Source: Lachnoclostridium sp. UBA903 (GTDB lineage Bacteria; Bacillota; Clostridia; Lachnospirales; Lachnospiraceae). From it: DNA of 29,190 bases. Below the pieces are notes generated by a model. That model made no database searches and was not told the origin of the DNA. It worked only from the letters and a program-made list of their open reading frames with translations. Each line of letters opens with the position of its first letter. The stretch's first letter is position 1. Position numbers and translations under genes: made by a program. The DNA lies in NCBI GenBank assembly GCA_002294045.1, contig DBEP01000088.1, positions 1 through 29,190 of the forward strand, read 5' to 3'. Of this stretch, positions 7,551 through 14,804 are shown in pieces.

Positions 7551-7970
7551 ATGGCAGAAAAGAAAGAGTATCAAATCAAAGTTCAGGGGCAGCTCGTCCC
7601 TGTCACCGAAGAAGTCTATTTAACATATTACCGCATGAAACGCCGTGAACTACATCTGGAGGAAAAGGACGCAGCACATGGTGTGTTTTATTACAGTGCC
7701 TTGGATACGGAGGAAACCAATGGTGAGGATGCGATTTCAGATCTCTCTTCTCCCCGTGTGGAGGATATTGTCACGGACAAGCTGATAGCCGAAAAACTCC
7801 ACTTGTGCCTTTCCCAGCTTGCCAAAGAGGAACAGGAACTGATTTTTACTCTGTTTTTTAAGAATAAAAGCGAGCATCAACTGGCAGCGGAAACTGGTAT
7901 CCCGCGCATGACAATCCACGACCGAAAGGTTAAAATTCTGCGTACTTTAAAAAAACTTATGGAAAAGTAA
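7551..7970 (+). CDS. Small sigma-70-like / HTH regulatory protein of a mobile element
   Basis: A 139-aa protein of the short sigma-70-like family found in clostridial conjugative elements. The N-terminal part reads YQIKVQGQLVPVTEEVYLTYY, typical of this group. The C-terminal part (about 85-135) resembles sigma region 4: LSQLAKEEQELI, then a helix-turn-helix around EHQLAAETGIPRMTIHDRKVKIL. It probably controls transfer or excision genes of the element. ATG at 7551 is chosen because CGGAGGA (7536-7542) precedes it with good spacing; an upstream in-frame ATG at 7509 lacks a site. It is a single-gene unit with a terminator right behind it. Confidence 0.8.
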   Translation: MAEKKEYQIKVQGQLVPVTEEVYLTYYRMKRRELHLEEKDAAHGVFYYSALDTEETNGEDAISDLSSPRVEDIVTDKLIAEKLHLCLSQLAKEEQELIFTLFFKNKSEHQLAAETGIPRMTIHDRKVKILRTLKKLMEK

Positions 7971-7984
7971 AAATTTTTCCGTCC

Positions 7985-8025
7985 AACCCCCTCACGAAAC
8001 CGGATTAGTAGTGAGGGGGTTTTTC
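7985..8025 (+). terminator. Intrinsic terminator of the sigma-like gene
   Basis: AACCCCCTCAC (7985-7995) pairs with GTGAGGGGGTT (8011-8021), followed by a T-run to 8025. Confidence 0.92.
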
Positions 8026-8606
8026 TCATTCCCTCCATGGTTCCTTGAAAACTTAATATCCGATGACCTGAACACGTTAGCTGACGGACCCCGAAAGGGT
8101 AAAGCGACCTCGGAGGATGCGCCAAGACCACCTGTAGGCAGGCAGCAAGAAAAGTGAAATCACTCATTTTTCTGTTCGCTCGTTTCTTCCTGCTCCTATC
8201 AAAGACGGCCAAATAAGGTGCAAAGCGGTACCCATCCGACCGGAAAACAGGCTGTGGCGGCCTGTCTCGCAATGATCCCGTCAGCCTATAATGATACTTT
8301 TGCTCCGTCATAGCCCCCCGCGACCGGGGGATCACGCAATGAGAGCAACCGGCAGAGATCCTGGCGGGGGTGAAATTCCCATGATGCGGCGAAGCCAGCC
8401 GCAGTTCAGGCCATCGCCTTTGTTGTGCAAGACTCATACGCTTTGCACAGTGCGCTTGGGGAGTAGTGTCGAATTAAGCGCCTTGATTATAAAAAAAGAC
8501 TTAATGTCAGAAGCGATGGGGATCGCTCTGCTTATACAGCAGGGCGATCCCTATATTTGTGCCATTAAGAAAAAACAGAGAATCTCGAATCAAGGAGGTG
8601 TAAAGT
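8026..8606. other. Structured non-coding stretch of the mobile element
   Basis: No convincing gene is present in about 580 bp. Several strong stems are visible: GCAGCAAGAAA (8144 region) with TTTCTTCCTGC (8188 region), one mismatch; CCCCCG (8315-8320) with CGGGGG (8325-8330); TGCGGC with GCCGCA (about 8382-8400); and GGGATCGC (8519-8526) with GCGATCCC (8544-8551), extended inside by CTGC/GCAG. It is more GC-rich than its surroundings. Candidates are an origin of transfer, a structured RNA, or a long leader of the mazF-xis unit. None can be decided from sequence alone. Confidence 0.45.
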
Positions 8607-8975
8607 TTGAACACGATGAAGCAAGGCATCAGCCGCGGCGATATTTACTACGCCGATTTAAACCCCGTTATGGGCTGTGAACAAGGGGGCATCCGTCCTG
8701 TACTTATCCTGCAAAATGACATAGGCAACCACTACAGCCCCACCACCATCGTCTGCGCCATCACCGGCAAGCCGAAAAAGCCCTTACCCACCCATACGGC
8801 TATTGCCGGGGCGGGCAGATTGTCCAGAGAGTCCTTTGCACTTCTGGAGCAGATACGCACCATTGACCGGACTCGACTTCGGGGCTGGATCGGCAAACTG
8901 GATGAACAGGAGATGGAAGAAATCAACCAGGCACTTTCTATCAGCATCGGACTTAGTCCGGCGCTTTTTTTATGA
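8607..8975 (+). CDS. MazF/PemK-family endoribonuclease toxin
   Basis: A 122-aa protein of the MazF/PemK family, which cuts mRNA at short motifs. Family landmarks in order: RGDIYYADLNP (about 10-20) with the glycine-aspartate entry, GGIRPVLILQND (about 27-38), TTIVCAITGK (about 47-56) and SFALLEQIRTIDRTRL (about 76-91). TTG at 8607 is taken as start because AAGGAGGTG (8592-8600) gives 6-bp spacing; ATG 8616 would be 15 bp away. No antitoxin gene precedes or follows it. The next gene, excisionase-like, begins 14 bp later, so the toxin is expressed together with the recombination module. Confidence 0.88.
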   Translation: MNTMKQGISRGDIYYADLNPVMGCEQGGIRPVLILQNDIGNHYSPTTIVCAITGKPKKPLPTHTAIAGAGRLSRESFALLEQIRTIDRTRLRGWIGKLDEQEMEEINQALSISIGLSPALFL

Positions 8976-8989
8976 AGGGGGGAATTTTT

Positions 8990-9208
8990 ATGAGCAACAA
9001 AACAATCATGTTTGAAAAATACCCCGATGTAGTCGAGGTAAATCAATTACGAGAAATGCTCGGAGGCATCAGCCGGAAACTGGCTTATAAATTGCTTTCG
9101 GAAAAAGAGATACATAGTGTTCGCATTGGACGGACCTATAAGATTCCCAAAGCATGCGTTATTGAATATTTACTGAGTGAAGAAATGTGCCATATCAAGA
9201 TTGGTTGA
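8990..9208 (+). CDS. Excisionase-like helix-turn-helix protein
   Basis: A 72-aa DNA-binding protein of the MerR-like/excisionase type. The wing-HTH core reads VNQLREMLGGISRKLAYKLL, followed by SVRIGRTYKIPKACVIEYLL. Proteins of this form steer the neighbouring tyrosine integrase toward excision. ATG at 8990 is preferred over 8972 because the G-rich site AAGGGGGG (8976-8983) lies just before it. It sits between the MazF-type toxin and the integrase, an order common in clostridial elements. The end overlaps an intrinsic terminator. Confidence 0.82.
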   Translation: MSNKTIMFEKYPDVVEVNQLREMLGGISRKLAYKLLSEKEIHSVRIGRTYKIPKACVIEYLLSEEMCHIKIG

Positions 9209-9219
9209 TATGGTTTTTT
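9190..9219 (+). terminator. Intrinsic terminator overlapping the excisionase stop
   Basis: CCATATCA (9190-9197) pairs with TGATATGG (9206-9213), followed by TTTTTT (9214-9219). The stop codon (9206-9208) is inside the stem, so the toxin-excisionase transcript ends before the integrase. Confidence 0.8.
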
Positions 9220-9356
9220 GCTTATTATTGGCCCAAGACCGTAGAAAAATCCGTTGGGTTGCTTCCGCGTAAAACAGTAGCTATCCCATGCCTTCTGTGG
9301 TATTGTGATGTTGTCAATGGTAGGCAAATACGCTGTTATTTCAAAGGAGGATAACC

Positions 9357-10568
9357 ATGATAACAGGCTGCCTACAAGAAAAAAACAATACTTTTTATGC
9401 TGTCCTTTATATCAAAGTAGACGGAAAAAGAAAAACCAAATGGATTCCCACCGGACTGCCGGTAGCGGGAACCAGCGACAGAAAAGCTAAAAAAGCCTTT
9501 GACCAAATTCGGTTGGAATACGAACAGGAGCAGGAAGAAAAGGAGCGTCGGGAGGCCGAGGAACGGGCCAGAGAGCTGATCGAGGGCAAACGTAATCCCC
9601 ATGCGGAGGTGCTGTTTACCGACTACCTTCAAAAATGGCTGATACAAGCAAAGCCCACGATAGCCAAAACAACATTCAAAGGCTATCAAACCATGCTGGA
9701 TGGGCGAATCAGCCGGTACTTTACTGAACTGGACATCACCTTGGCGGAGGTTACTCCACAGCATATTCAGGACTTTCATCAATCAATTTTTGATGAGGGT
9801 CACACACCGAATACGGTCATCCATTATCACGCAGTCCTCCGCAGAGCATTGCAGAATGCGGTGAAAAAGGAGATCATCGGCAGTAACCCCGCTGACAGGG
9901 TAGACAGGCCAAAGAAGAATGTATACCATGCTCAGTTTTATTCCGCAGAGGAAATGATGGCGCTGTTTGATGCGATATCAGATGATCCCTTGGAGATTTG
10001 TGTGAAGCTGGCAGCTTACTATGGCTTACGCCGAAGTGAAGTCCTGGGATTAAAGTGGGATGCGATCAACCTCGAACAAAAAACCATCTCCATCAAGCAC
10101 AAGGTGATTGAGGACACGGTAGATGGCAAATCCATAGCGGTCGGGGAAGATGTACTGAAAACCAAGTCCAGCTTCCGCACCCTTCCGTTACTGCCATCGG
10201 TGGAAAAGCTACTGCTTGCAGAAAAGGAAAAGCAAGAAATGTATCGAAAGCTGTTCAAGCGCTCTTACTGCCGGGATTACCTCGACTACATCTGCCTCGA
10301 CCAAACAGGGAAGCTCATGCGCCCTAATTATGTGACGGATCACTTTAGCTGGGTGCTTGAAAAAGCCGACCTCAAAAAAATCCGGTTTCACGATTTAAGA
10401 CATTCCTGCGCCAGCCTACTGCTTGCAAATGGGATATCAATGAAGCAAATCCAGATATGGCTGGGGCACAGCACATTTTCGACCACAGCGGACATTTACT
10501 CTCATCTGGACTTCCACGCACAGATCGAATCTGGCTTGGTTATGGATGGGATGTTTGAAAGAAACTAA
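9357..10568 (+). CDS. int: Tyrosine site-specific integrase
   Basis: A 403-aa phage-type tyrosine recombinase that integrates and excises the element. The N-terminal arm-binding domain is about 1-75, with a charged helical linker at 50-78. A core-binding SAM-like domain covers about 85-185. The catalytic domain has R225 (GLRRSE), a lysine in LKTKSSFR, H345 and R348 (HDLRHS), H371 (LGHST) and nucleophile Y381 (ADIYSHLD). All are present, so it should be active. AAAGGAGG directly before ATG 9357 fixes the start. It has its own leader of 148 bp after the excisionase terminator. Its 3' end faces an intact tRNA-Ser 196 bp away, the usual setting for a tRNA-targeting integrase. Confidence 0.95.
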   Translation: MITGCLQEKNNTFYAVLYIKVDGKRKTKWIPTGLPVAGTSDRKAKKAFDQIRLEYEQEQEEKERREAEERARELIEGKRNPHAEVLFTDYLQKWLIQAKPTIAKTTFKGYQTMLDGRISRYFTELDITLAEVTPQHIQDFHQSIFDEGHTPNTVIHYHAVLRRALQNAVKKEIIGSNPADRVDRPKKNVYHAQFYSAEEMMALFDAISDDPLEICVKLAAYYGLRRSEVLGLKWDAINLEQKTISIKHKVIEDTVDGKSIAVGEDVLKTKSSFRTLPLLPSVEKLLLAEKEKQEMYRKLFKRSYCRDYLDYICLDQTGKLMRPNYVTDHFSWVLEKADLKKIRFHDLRHSCASLLLANGISMKQIQIWLGHSTFSTTADIYSHLDFHAQIESGLVMDGMFERN

Positions 10569-10718
10569 GTGGCAGAACCTACTGGACTTGCAGCGGTCAA
10601 CTGATTTTCTACGGACTGCTTTATGGGAATACGGAAAAGCCTTATAGAGTGAGGACTCAGGCATATCCGTTTTCTACACAAACAAAAAAACGCCCTCAAA
10701 AGAGAGCGTAGAAAAGGT

Positions 10719-10763
10719 AAAAAAATGGAGGGCCTGTTGCGGACATTGACCGCAAACAGGCCC
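10719..10763 (-). terminator. Intrinsic terminator of tRNA-Ser
   Basis: GGGCCTGTTGCGG (10730-10742) pairs with CCGCAAACAGGCCC (10750-10763) with one bulged base. On the minus strand the T-run is at 10719-10725. It follows the tRNA CCA end by one base. Confidence 0.88.
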
Positions 10764-10764
10764 C

Positions 10765-10853
10765 TGGCGGAGGCGGTGAGATTCGAACTCACGTGCCCGT
10801 GAGGACAACCTGATTTCGAGTCAGGCTCGTTATGACCACTTCGATACGCCTCC
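10765..10853 (-). tRNA. tRNA-Ser (anticodon CGA), intact
   Basis: An 89-nt gene with encoded CCA. Acceptor GGAGGCG pairs with CGCCTCC (discriminator G). The anticodon stem CCTGA/TCAGG surrounds CTCGAAA (anticodon CGA). A long variable arm of class II type is present, and the T-arm GTGAG-TTCGAAT-CTCAC is perfect. It has its own promoter (10863-10892) and terminator, so it is a complete transcription unit beside the integrase. Confidence 0.97.
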
Positions 10854-10862
10854 ATATTTATT

Positions 10863-10892
10863 TTAATACACCAAGCCCCGCGTAGAAGTCAA
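10863..10892 (-). promoter_or_regulatory. Promoter of tRNA-Ser
   Basis: On the minus strand TTGACT (10887-10892) and TATTAA (10863-10868) are separated by 18 bp, placing transcription start a few bases before the tRNA. The -35 overlaps one of the repeated CGTAGAA motifs (10881-10888). Confidence 0.65.
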
Positions 10893-11002
10893 GGCAAAGT
10901 GTAGAAAAACCGTAGAAATCGCTAAAACACTAAATTTTCAAAATCCCGCAAACCCACGGAAACTCAAGGGTTTCCGGCATTATCAAGGCAACTGACCGAG
11001 TG

Positions 11003-11044
11003 GATTTCGAGTCGTTTCCGTTATGGCCACTTCGGTACGTCTCC
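11003..11044 (-). pseudogene. 5' half of a tRNA-Ser(CGA), truncated at the anticodon loop
   Basis: On the minus strand GGAGACG, a good D-arm (CCGAAGTGGCCATAACGG) and AACGACTCGAAATC are recognisable. Homology to tRNA-Ser then stops at the shared core GACTCGAAATC (11003-11013). The bases beyond (CACTCGGTC...) cannot form the anticodon stem, variable arm or T-arm. An integration junction inside the anticodon loop is the simplest reading. Confidence 0.8.
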
Positions 11045-11197
11045 TTGTAATAAAATATATAATCAACCTCTAAAAGTTGCTCAGAAAAATGACAAACCTT
11101 TAGAGCAGACATAGCAAGTATTAAGTTGTTTCTGTTCCACGTAGATGCCCATTTTACAAGGGTTTGCAGGTTCTGCCCATCCAATAATATCACAGTC

Positions 11198-11236
11198 TTT
11201 CGAGACCAGCTCCTTCAACCACTCGGACAACTCTCC
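11198..11236 (-). pseudogene. Second tRNA-Ser 5' half, different backbone, also cut at the anticodon loop
   Basis: On the minus strand it begins GGAGAGTTGTCCGAGTGG and continues to CTGGT-CTCGAAA, the standard 5' half of another tRNA-Ser type. After CTCGAAA the expected ACCAG is replaced by GACTG, and no T-arm or 3' acceptor strand follows. A TTGACA (11276-11281, minus strand) lies upstream as a possible leftover promoter. Confidence 0.75.
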
Positions 11237-11306
11237 ATATATTTCATACTACTATTCTGTTCATTTTTCTTGATTTGTCAAGACACGGAAATAGACGGAA
11301 CCGCAG

Positions 11307-11339
11307 GACGAAACAATGCTCTTTAGACGAAACAATGCT
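11307..11339 (+). repeat. Two direct copies of a 14-mer
   Basis: GACGAAACAATGCT at 11307-11320 and 11326-11339, a 19-bp period. It lies in the gene-free stretch 11237-11622, with no other clear signal apart from the 55-bp repeat. Confidence 0.7.
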
Positions 11340-11404
11340 GCAATTCATACGGATGAGAAAATCATATACTTTACTGGTATACTTATCAAATCATTATATT
11401 ACTT

Positions 11405-11459
11405 ACAGCACATCTATTTTACTAAGAAATAGTAAAATAAGCAAGAGGAAATTAAAAAT
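11405..11459. repeat. 55-bp repeat, copy 1
   Basis: It matches 14805-14859 at 50 of 55 positions. The centre is palindromic: ATTTTACT, AAGAAAT, AGTAAAAT. It lies 160 bp upstream of the rubrerythrin-like gene. Confidence 0.85.
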
Positions 11460-11622
11460 ATCTTACTTTTTATGATTTTTATTGTAGGATTACAATCATA
11501 TGTTATAAAACTGAATAAAAAGAAAGGGAGAGCCTCTTTTTGTACTTTAAGCACAGACATAAAGTCTATCCGGCATACATACTATATATCAAAATAAGAC
11601 AAAAGTGTTGTAAGGAGATATT

Positions 11623-12162
11623 TTGGACTTTCAGAACAGTAGAACTTATCTTAACCTGCAGGCTGCATTAGAGAATGAGTTGAACACTGATGCATTATAC
11701 GGACTGTATAAAAAACAGTCAGATCACGAAGTGCTTCTGGAAATCAGCATAGTTTTTGAAACGCTCTCCAGAAATGCACAATTTATCGCTGAAAGATTAC
11801 GGCGGATACTTAACGAAGGAGATAGAAATACATTTCAAAATTTAATTGATGCAGCGAATAGAGAAACCTATGTCGCAAATAATTTATATAGTAACTTTTC
11901 AGTTATTGCAACGGAAGAGGGTTACGATGATTTGGCCTCTTTATTTAATGGTATTGCAAACATTAAGCTGAATCATTACAGTACCTTACAAACCCTTGCA
12001 GATGATATGGAAAGCAGCCGGCTATTCTGTAAAGAAGAAGAAAAATTATGGATTTGTATAGGATGCGGCAACATATTAAGCGGAATATGTGCTCCTGAAA
12101 TATGCCCGATATGCGGATATCCGCAAAGTTACTACCAGGTTTACGGCTGCTCAGTGCAGTGA
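11623..12162 (+). CDS. Rubrerythrin-like protein with degenerate diiron site
   Basis: A 179-aa protein with a ferritin-like four-helix part (about 8-130) and a C-terminal rubredoxin/zinc-ribbon-like metal knuckle (C145-x-x-C148 and C161-x-x-C164). Rubrerythrins reduce hydrogen peroxide with a diiron centre. Compared with the family from memory, E81 (ETY) and H118 remain. The glutamate three residues after E81 is V84, the glutamate of the last EKxH motif is K115, and the first-half ExxH is lost. The domain probably no longer makes a normal diiron site, while the ribbon is intact. TTG at 11623 is chosen from AAGGAGAT six bases before. The 3' end overlaps the convergent MFS gene by 12 bp. Confidence 0.7.
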   Translation: MDFQNSRTYLNLQAALENELNTDALYGLYKKQSDHEVLLEISIVFETLSRNAQFIAERLRRILNEGDRNTFQNLIDAANRETYVANNLYSNFSVIATEEGYDDLASLFNGIANIKLNHYSTLQTLADDMESSRLFCKEEEKLWICIGCGNILSGICAPEICPICGYPQSYYQVYGCSVQ

Positions 12163-13434
12163 TGTCGCTTCCTCCTCTTTTTTATTTTGACCACGGTAAA
12201 ACAAGGCTGTCGCCAGGATACCTAACAGCAGCAGAGCAATACTCAGGACAAAGGGCAATGCCCTTGAGATATCACTTAAAAGCCCGCCTATGTATCCGAA
12301 GGGTACGCTCACCATCATAACGGTAGTCTGCAGCAATGCCATGATTCCCGAACGTTCTTCCGGATTAATATGTATGGCAACCAGTGACTCCCTGAGTGTG
12401 CCTAATACGGCTGAACCCAATGCTTCAAACAATAACGAGACAAATAAAATTACATAGCCCCACACCCCGGTATCTGATATGGCAATTAACAGTATACAGC
12501 TGATAATGGCGCTGAAAAACCCTCCATATAAAGGCCATTTCAGTTCAGATTGCTTAATTCTTGAAATCACTGTAAAGAAAAGCAGTATTGAGAGTATGCT
12601 CTTTACCATTGGAAAAATCGGCAGCAACGTGTCCGGAACTCCAATACGGCGAGATGCGATAATTTGCCAGAAAGTCATCCCAATCATTCCTACAATCTCA
12701 ACTAACACGCTGATTACTATGGCAAACATCGTACCTCGTGAGGTAAGTATCATACGTGCTAATCCTTTGTAACCGGACAGCATTTCACCCCACGACCTTT
12801 CCCTGGCTGCTTCTTTCCTGACCTTCCCAATAGCTGTCTCTTTGGAAAACTTATATAAGATAAGCAGCTTGGCCGTCATGACAATAAAAGCATTGATATA
12901 GAGTATTCGTATGGCCGGTATCAGTGTCAGCTTCGCCACCAGTATTGATGAAATTGGAGCAAAAAGTGCCGAGAGATTACCGCTGATGATAATCCATGAG
13001 TATATTTGCGTTATTTTATCCCTGGGTGCATCCTCCACCAGCAGACAATCCCAGGATACCGTAGTAATCTTCATTGTGCCGTTTAGCAGCGCCGCTACGG
13101 CAAAGAACCAGAACCCCTGACTGGACGCCCATATCAGACAGGGAAGGCTCCAGGCCAGGAAGTCGAACACCATGGTGCTCAGTCTCCGGCCCATCTTATC
13201 AATGATGATACCGGATAAGAAAGCGCAAACCATTTGGGAAAACATATAAATCGAGGTTACCACTCCCACCTGTGTATCACCCATGCCAAAAGTCAGCATA
13301 TATACCGAAGCATATGGCAAACAAAGGTTCATGGATAAGCCCCACATAGGTTCTGTGTAAACACAGGCCCGTGGATTCCCTCGTAACTCCACAAGCGTAC
13401 GCAGTAAATGATGCTTTAACAAAAAATTTTTCAT
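12151..13434 (-). CDS. Major facilitator superfamily transporter
   Basis: A 427-aa integral membrane protein with about 12 hydrophobic helices, most likely a proton-driven efflux or uptake carrier. The typical MFS loop motif between helices 2 and 3 reads GIIIDKMGRRLS (G-x3-D-x-GRR). A second-half signature is weak. The substrate cannot be told from sequence. ATG at 13434 is preferred over 13452 because GGAGAGGGT precedes it directly. It runs toward the rubrerythrin-like gene and overlaps its end. It lies between tRNA-Ser relics, so it may be cargo or older chromosomal DNA. Confidence 0.85.
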   Translation of the reverse strand: MKNFLLKHHLLRTLVELRGNPRACVYTEPMWGLSMNLCLPYASVYMLTFGMGDTQVGVVTSIYMFSQMVCAFLSGIIIDKMGRRLSTMVFDFLAWSLPCLIWASSQGFWFFAVAALLNGTMKITTVSWDCLLVEDAPRDKITQIYSWIIISGNLSALFAPISSILVAKLTLIPAIRILYINAFIVMTAKLLILYKFSKETAIGKVRKEAARERSWGEMLSGYKGLARMILTSRGTMFAIVISVLVEIVGMIGMTFWQIIASRRIGVPDTLLPIFPMVKSILSILLFFTVISRIKQSELKWPLYGGFFSAIISCILLIAISDTGVWGYVILFVSLLFEALGSAVLGTLRESLVAIHINPEERSGIMALLQTTVMMVSVPFGYIGGLLSDISRALPFVLSIALLLLGILATALFYRGQNKKEEEATSLH

Positions 13435-13519
13435 ACCCTCTCCTATTATCACATTAAAATTATCAGTATTATTGTTACAGTTTAGCCGTAACGCTGAATT
13501 GTAACTAATTATTACATAC

Positions 13520-13553
13520 GGTAAAGGGTCTGCCGGCTGACAGACCCTTTACC
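13520..13553. terminator. Strong hairpin between pseudo-tRNA and MFS gene
   Basis: GGTAAAGGGTCTG (13520-13532) pairs perfectly with CAGACCCTTTACC (13541-13553). Read on the minus strand it follows the tRNA-like relic as a tRNA terminator would, but its T-run is poor. Confidence 0.6.
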
Positions 13554-13571
13554 AGGGATGAAATCCCAAAT

Positions 13572-13655
13572 CGACGGAGAAGATAGGATTCGAACCACGT
13601 GCCCATTCAACCTGATTTCGAATCGTTTTCGTTATGACCCCTTCGGTACACCTCC
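13572..13655 (-). pseudogene. Degenerate tRNA-Ser(CGA) with mismatched anticodon-stem halves
   Basis: On the minus strand the acceptor GGAGGTG faces CTTCTCC (one mismatch, one wobble), the T-arm still has GTTCGAAT, but the CCA position reads TCG. Around TTCGAAA the 5' stem strand is AACGA, as in the 11003-11044 relic, while the 3' strand is TCAGG, as in the intact tRNA. Only two of five pairs form. The variable arm is shortened. The copy looks like a recombinant of two tRNA-Ser genes that then decayed. Confidence 0.75.
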
Positions 13656-13752
13656 GTGTAATAAAAATATATGTTCAAACACGCTCTAAGGCTATCCTGG
13701 AAAAAGACAGACCTTTGAGCAGATATACAAATTAAGTTGCCATTGTTAAAAA

Positions 13753-14739
13753 TCAGCTTGCCGACGCAGCGCTGTACTTCACAATTAAGAGTTCTACACC
13801 GATAGTATCAATCAGACGCCCGGTTTTAATCTGTTCTTCAATGTCAACACAGCTTTGCAGGGCTTCTTTTAAGGTCTTCATAGTGAAATTCCTGCCCTGG
13901 CTTAAATATTTACTGATAGTAAAGGGCATCAGGCCGGTCTTTTGGCTGATTACCGTATTATTATAACCTAAAGCCGCCAGATTCTTTACCTGAATCAGAA
14001 TGTTAAACTGCCTGGTAATCAGGAATAAGATGGACATAGGCTTTTCTTTCAGAGCCAATAAATCATAGTACAATTCCAGCGCCTGCTGCTGTCTTCTGCT
14101 CCCAATGGCATCAATCATTAAAAAGATTTTACCGCTGATTTGTGTGGTGCAGACAGCATCAATATCTTCTGCGGTGATAATCTCCCTGTCCATGGCATAG
14201 CAGCTTAATTTTTCCACTTCATTCCGGATATTCTCCATATCGGTTCCTGTTTTGCTTAGCAAGTAAAGAATGGTATCACCGGTAATCTTCTTCTTATCCT
14301 TATCCAACAGGGAAGCAACCCATAATTTTAAATTGGCTTCATCCATACCATTCATTTCCGAAATGGTGCCGACGTCTTTAACTGCCTTATACAACCTGTT
14401 TCTTTTATCAACTTCCGTTTCCACAAATACGATATGGGTGGTTTCCGGAATGGATTTTATATAATCGGCCAGGTTACTCTGGCTTTTAAATAAACCGCTG
14501 TTTTCGATTATAACTAATCTTCCGTCGCTGAAAAAAGGCAGAGTATCGGCTGCAGCAATTACTTTGGGAATATCCAGGCCTTTGCCTTCAAAATAGGAGT
14601 AATTCATTTCATCGCTGGATCCCAATATTGCGGTCTTTAACTTATCTTTATATATTTTCTTCAGATAACTTTCCGTACCATACAGTAAATATACGGGCTT
14701 AAACTGATTCAGCCTAATATGCTCTTTAATATTCTTCAT
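13753..14739 (-). CDS. holA: DNA polymerase III, delta subunit
   Basis: A 328-aa clamp-loader subunit that opens the beta sliding clamp during DNA replication. The opening KPVYLLYGTESYLKKIYKDKL, the region with IENSGLFKS, DYIKSIPETTHIVFVE and ETEVDKRNRLYKAV, and the C-terminal collar part (QFNILIQVKNLAALG, ISQKTGLMPFTISK) match HolA. Length is normal. The start at 14739 is preferred over 14790 because GGGAG lies just upstream and the longer form adds a stretch unlike the family. Single gene on the minus strand; the decayed tRNA-Ser lies 98 bp behind its stop. Confidence 0.93.
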   Translation of the reverse strand: MKNIKEHIRLNQFKPVYLLYGTESYLKKIYKDKLKTAILGSSDEMNYSYFEGKGLDIPKVIAAADTLPFFSDGRLVIIENSGLFKSQSNLADYIKSIPETTHIVFVETEVDKRNRLYKAVKDVGTISEMNGMDEANLKLWVASLLDKDKKKITGDTILYLLSKTGTDMENIRNEVEKLSCYAMDREIITAEDIDAVCTTQISGKIFLMIDAIGSRRQQQALELYYDLLALKEKPMSILFLITRQFNILIQVKNLAALGYNNTVISQKTGLMPFTISKYLSQGRNFTMKTLKEALQSCVDIEEQIKTGRLIDTIGVELLIVKYSAASAS

Positions 14740-14804
14740 ATTAACTCCCATTGCACGCGGCATCTGCCTAAAACGGAGCCGGCTCACCAATACTTATTAT
14801 TCTA

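Larger units (their letters stand above)
10605..10920. repeat. Repeated CGTAGAAA-type motifs flanking the tRNA, possible integrase arm sites
   Basis: CCGTAGAAAA-like motifs occur at 10605-10614 and 10670-10680 (minus strand), and 10706-10716, 10881-10888, 10900-10909 and 10911-10918 (plus strand). Another copy is at 9239-9248 before the integrase. Spacing and clustering on both sides of the tRNA-Ser core fit arm-type binding sites. Inference only. Confidence 0.4.

Noticed and set aside
8291..8680. 129-aa open frame that might be an antitoxin before the MazF-type gene
   Set aside because: Composition is proline/arginine-rich without any fold or DNA-binding motif, it has no ribosome site, runs through strong hairpins and overlaps the toxin start.
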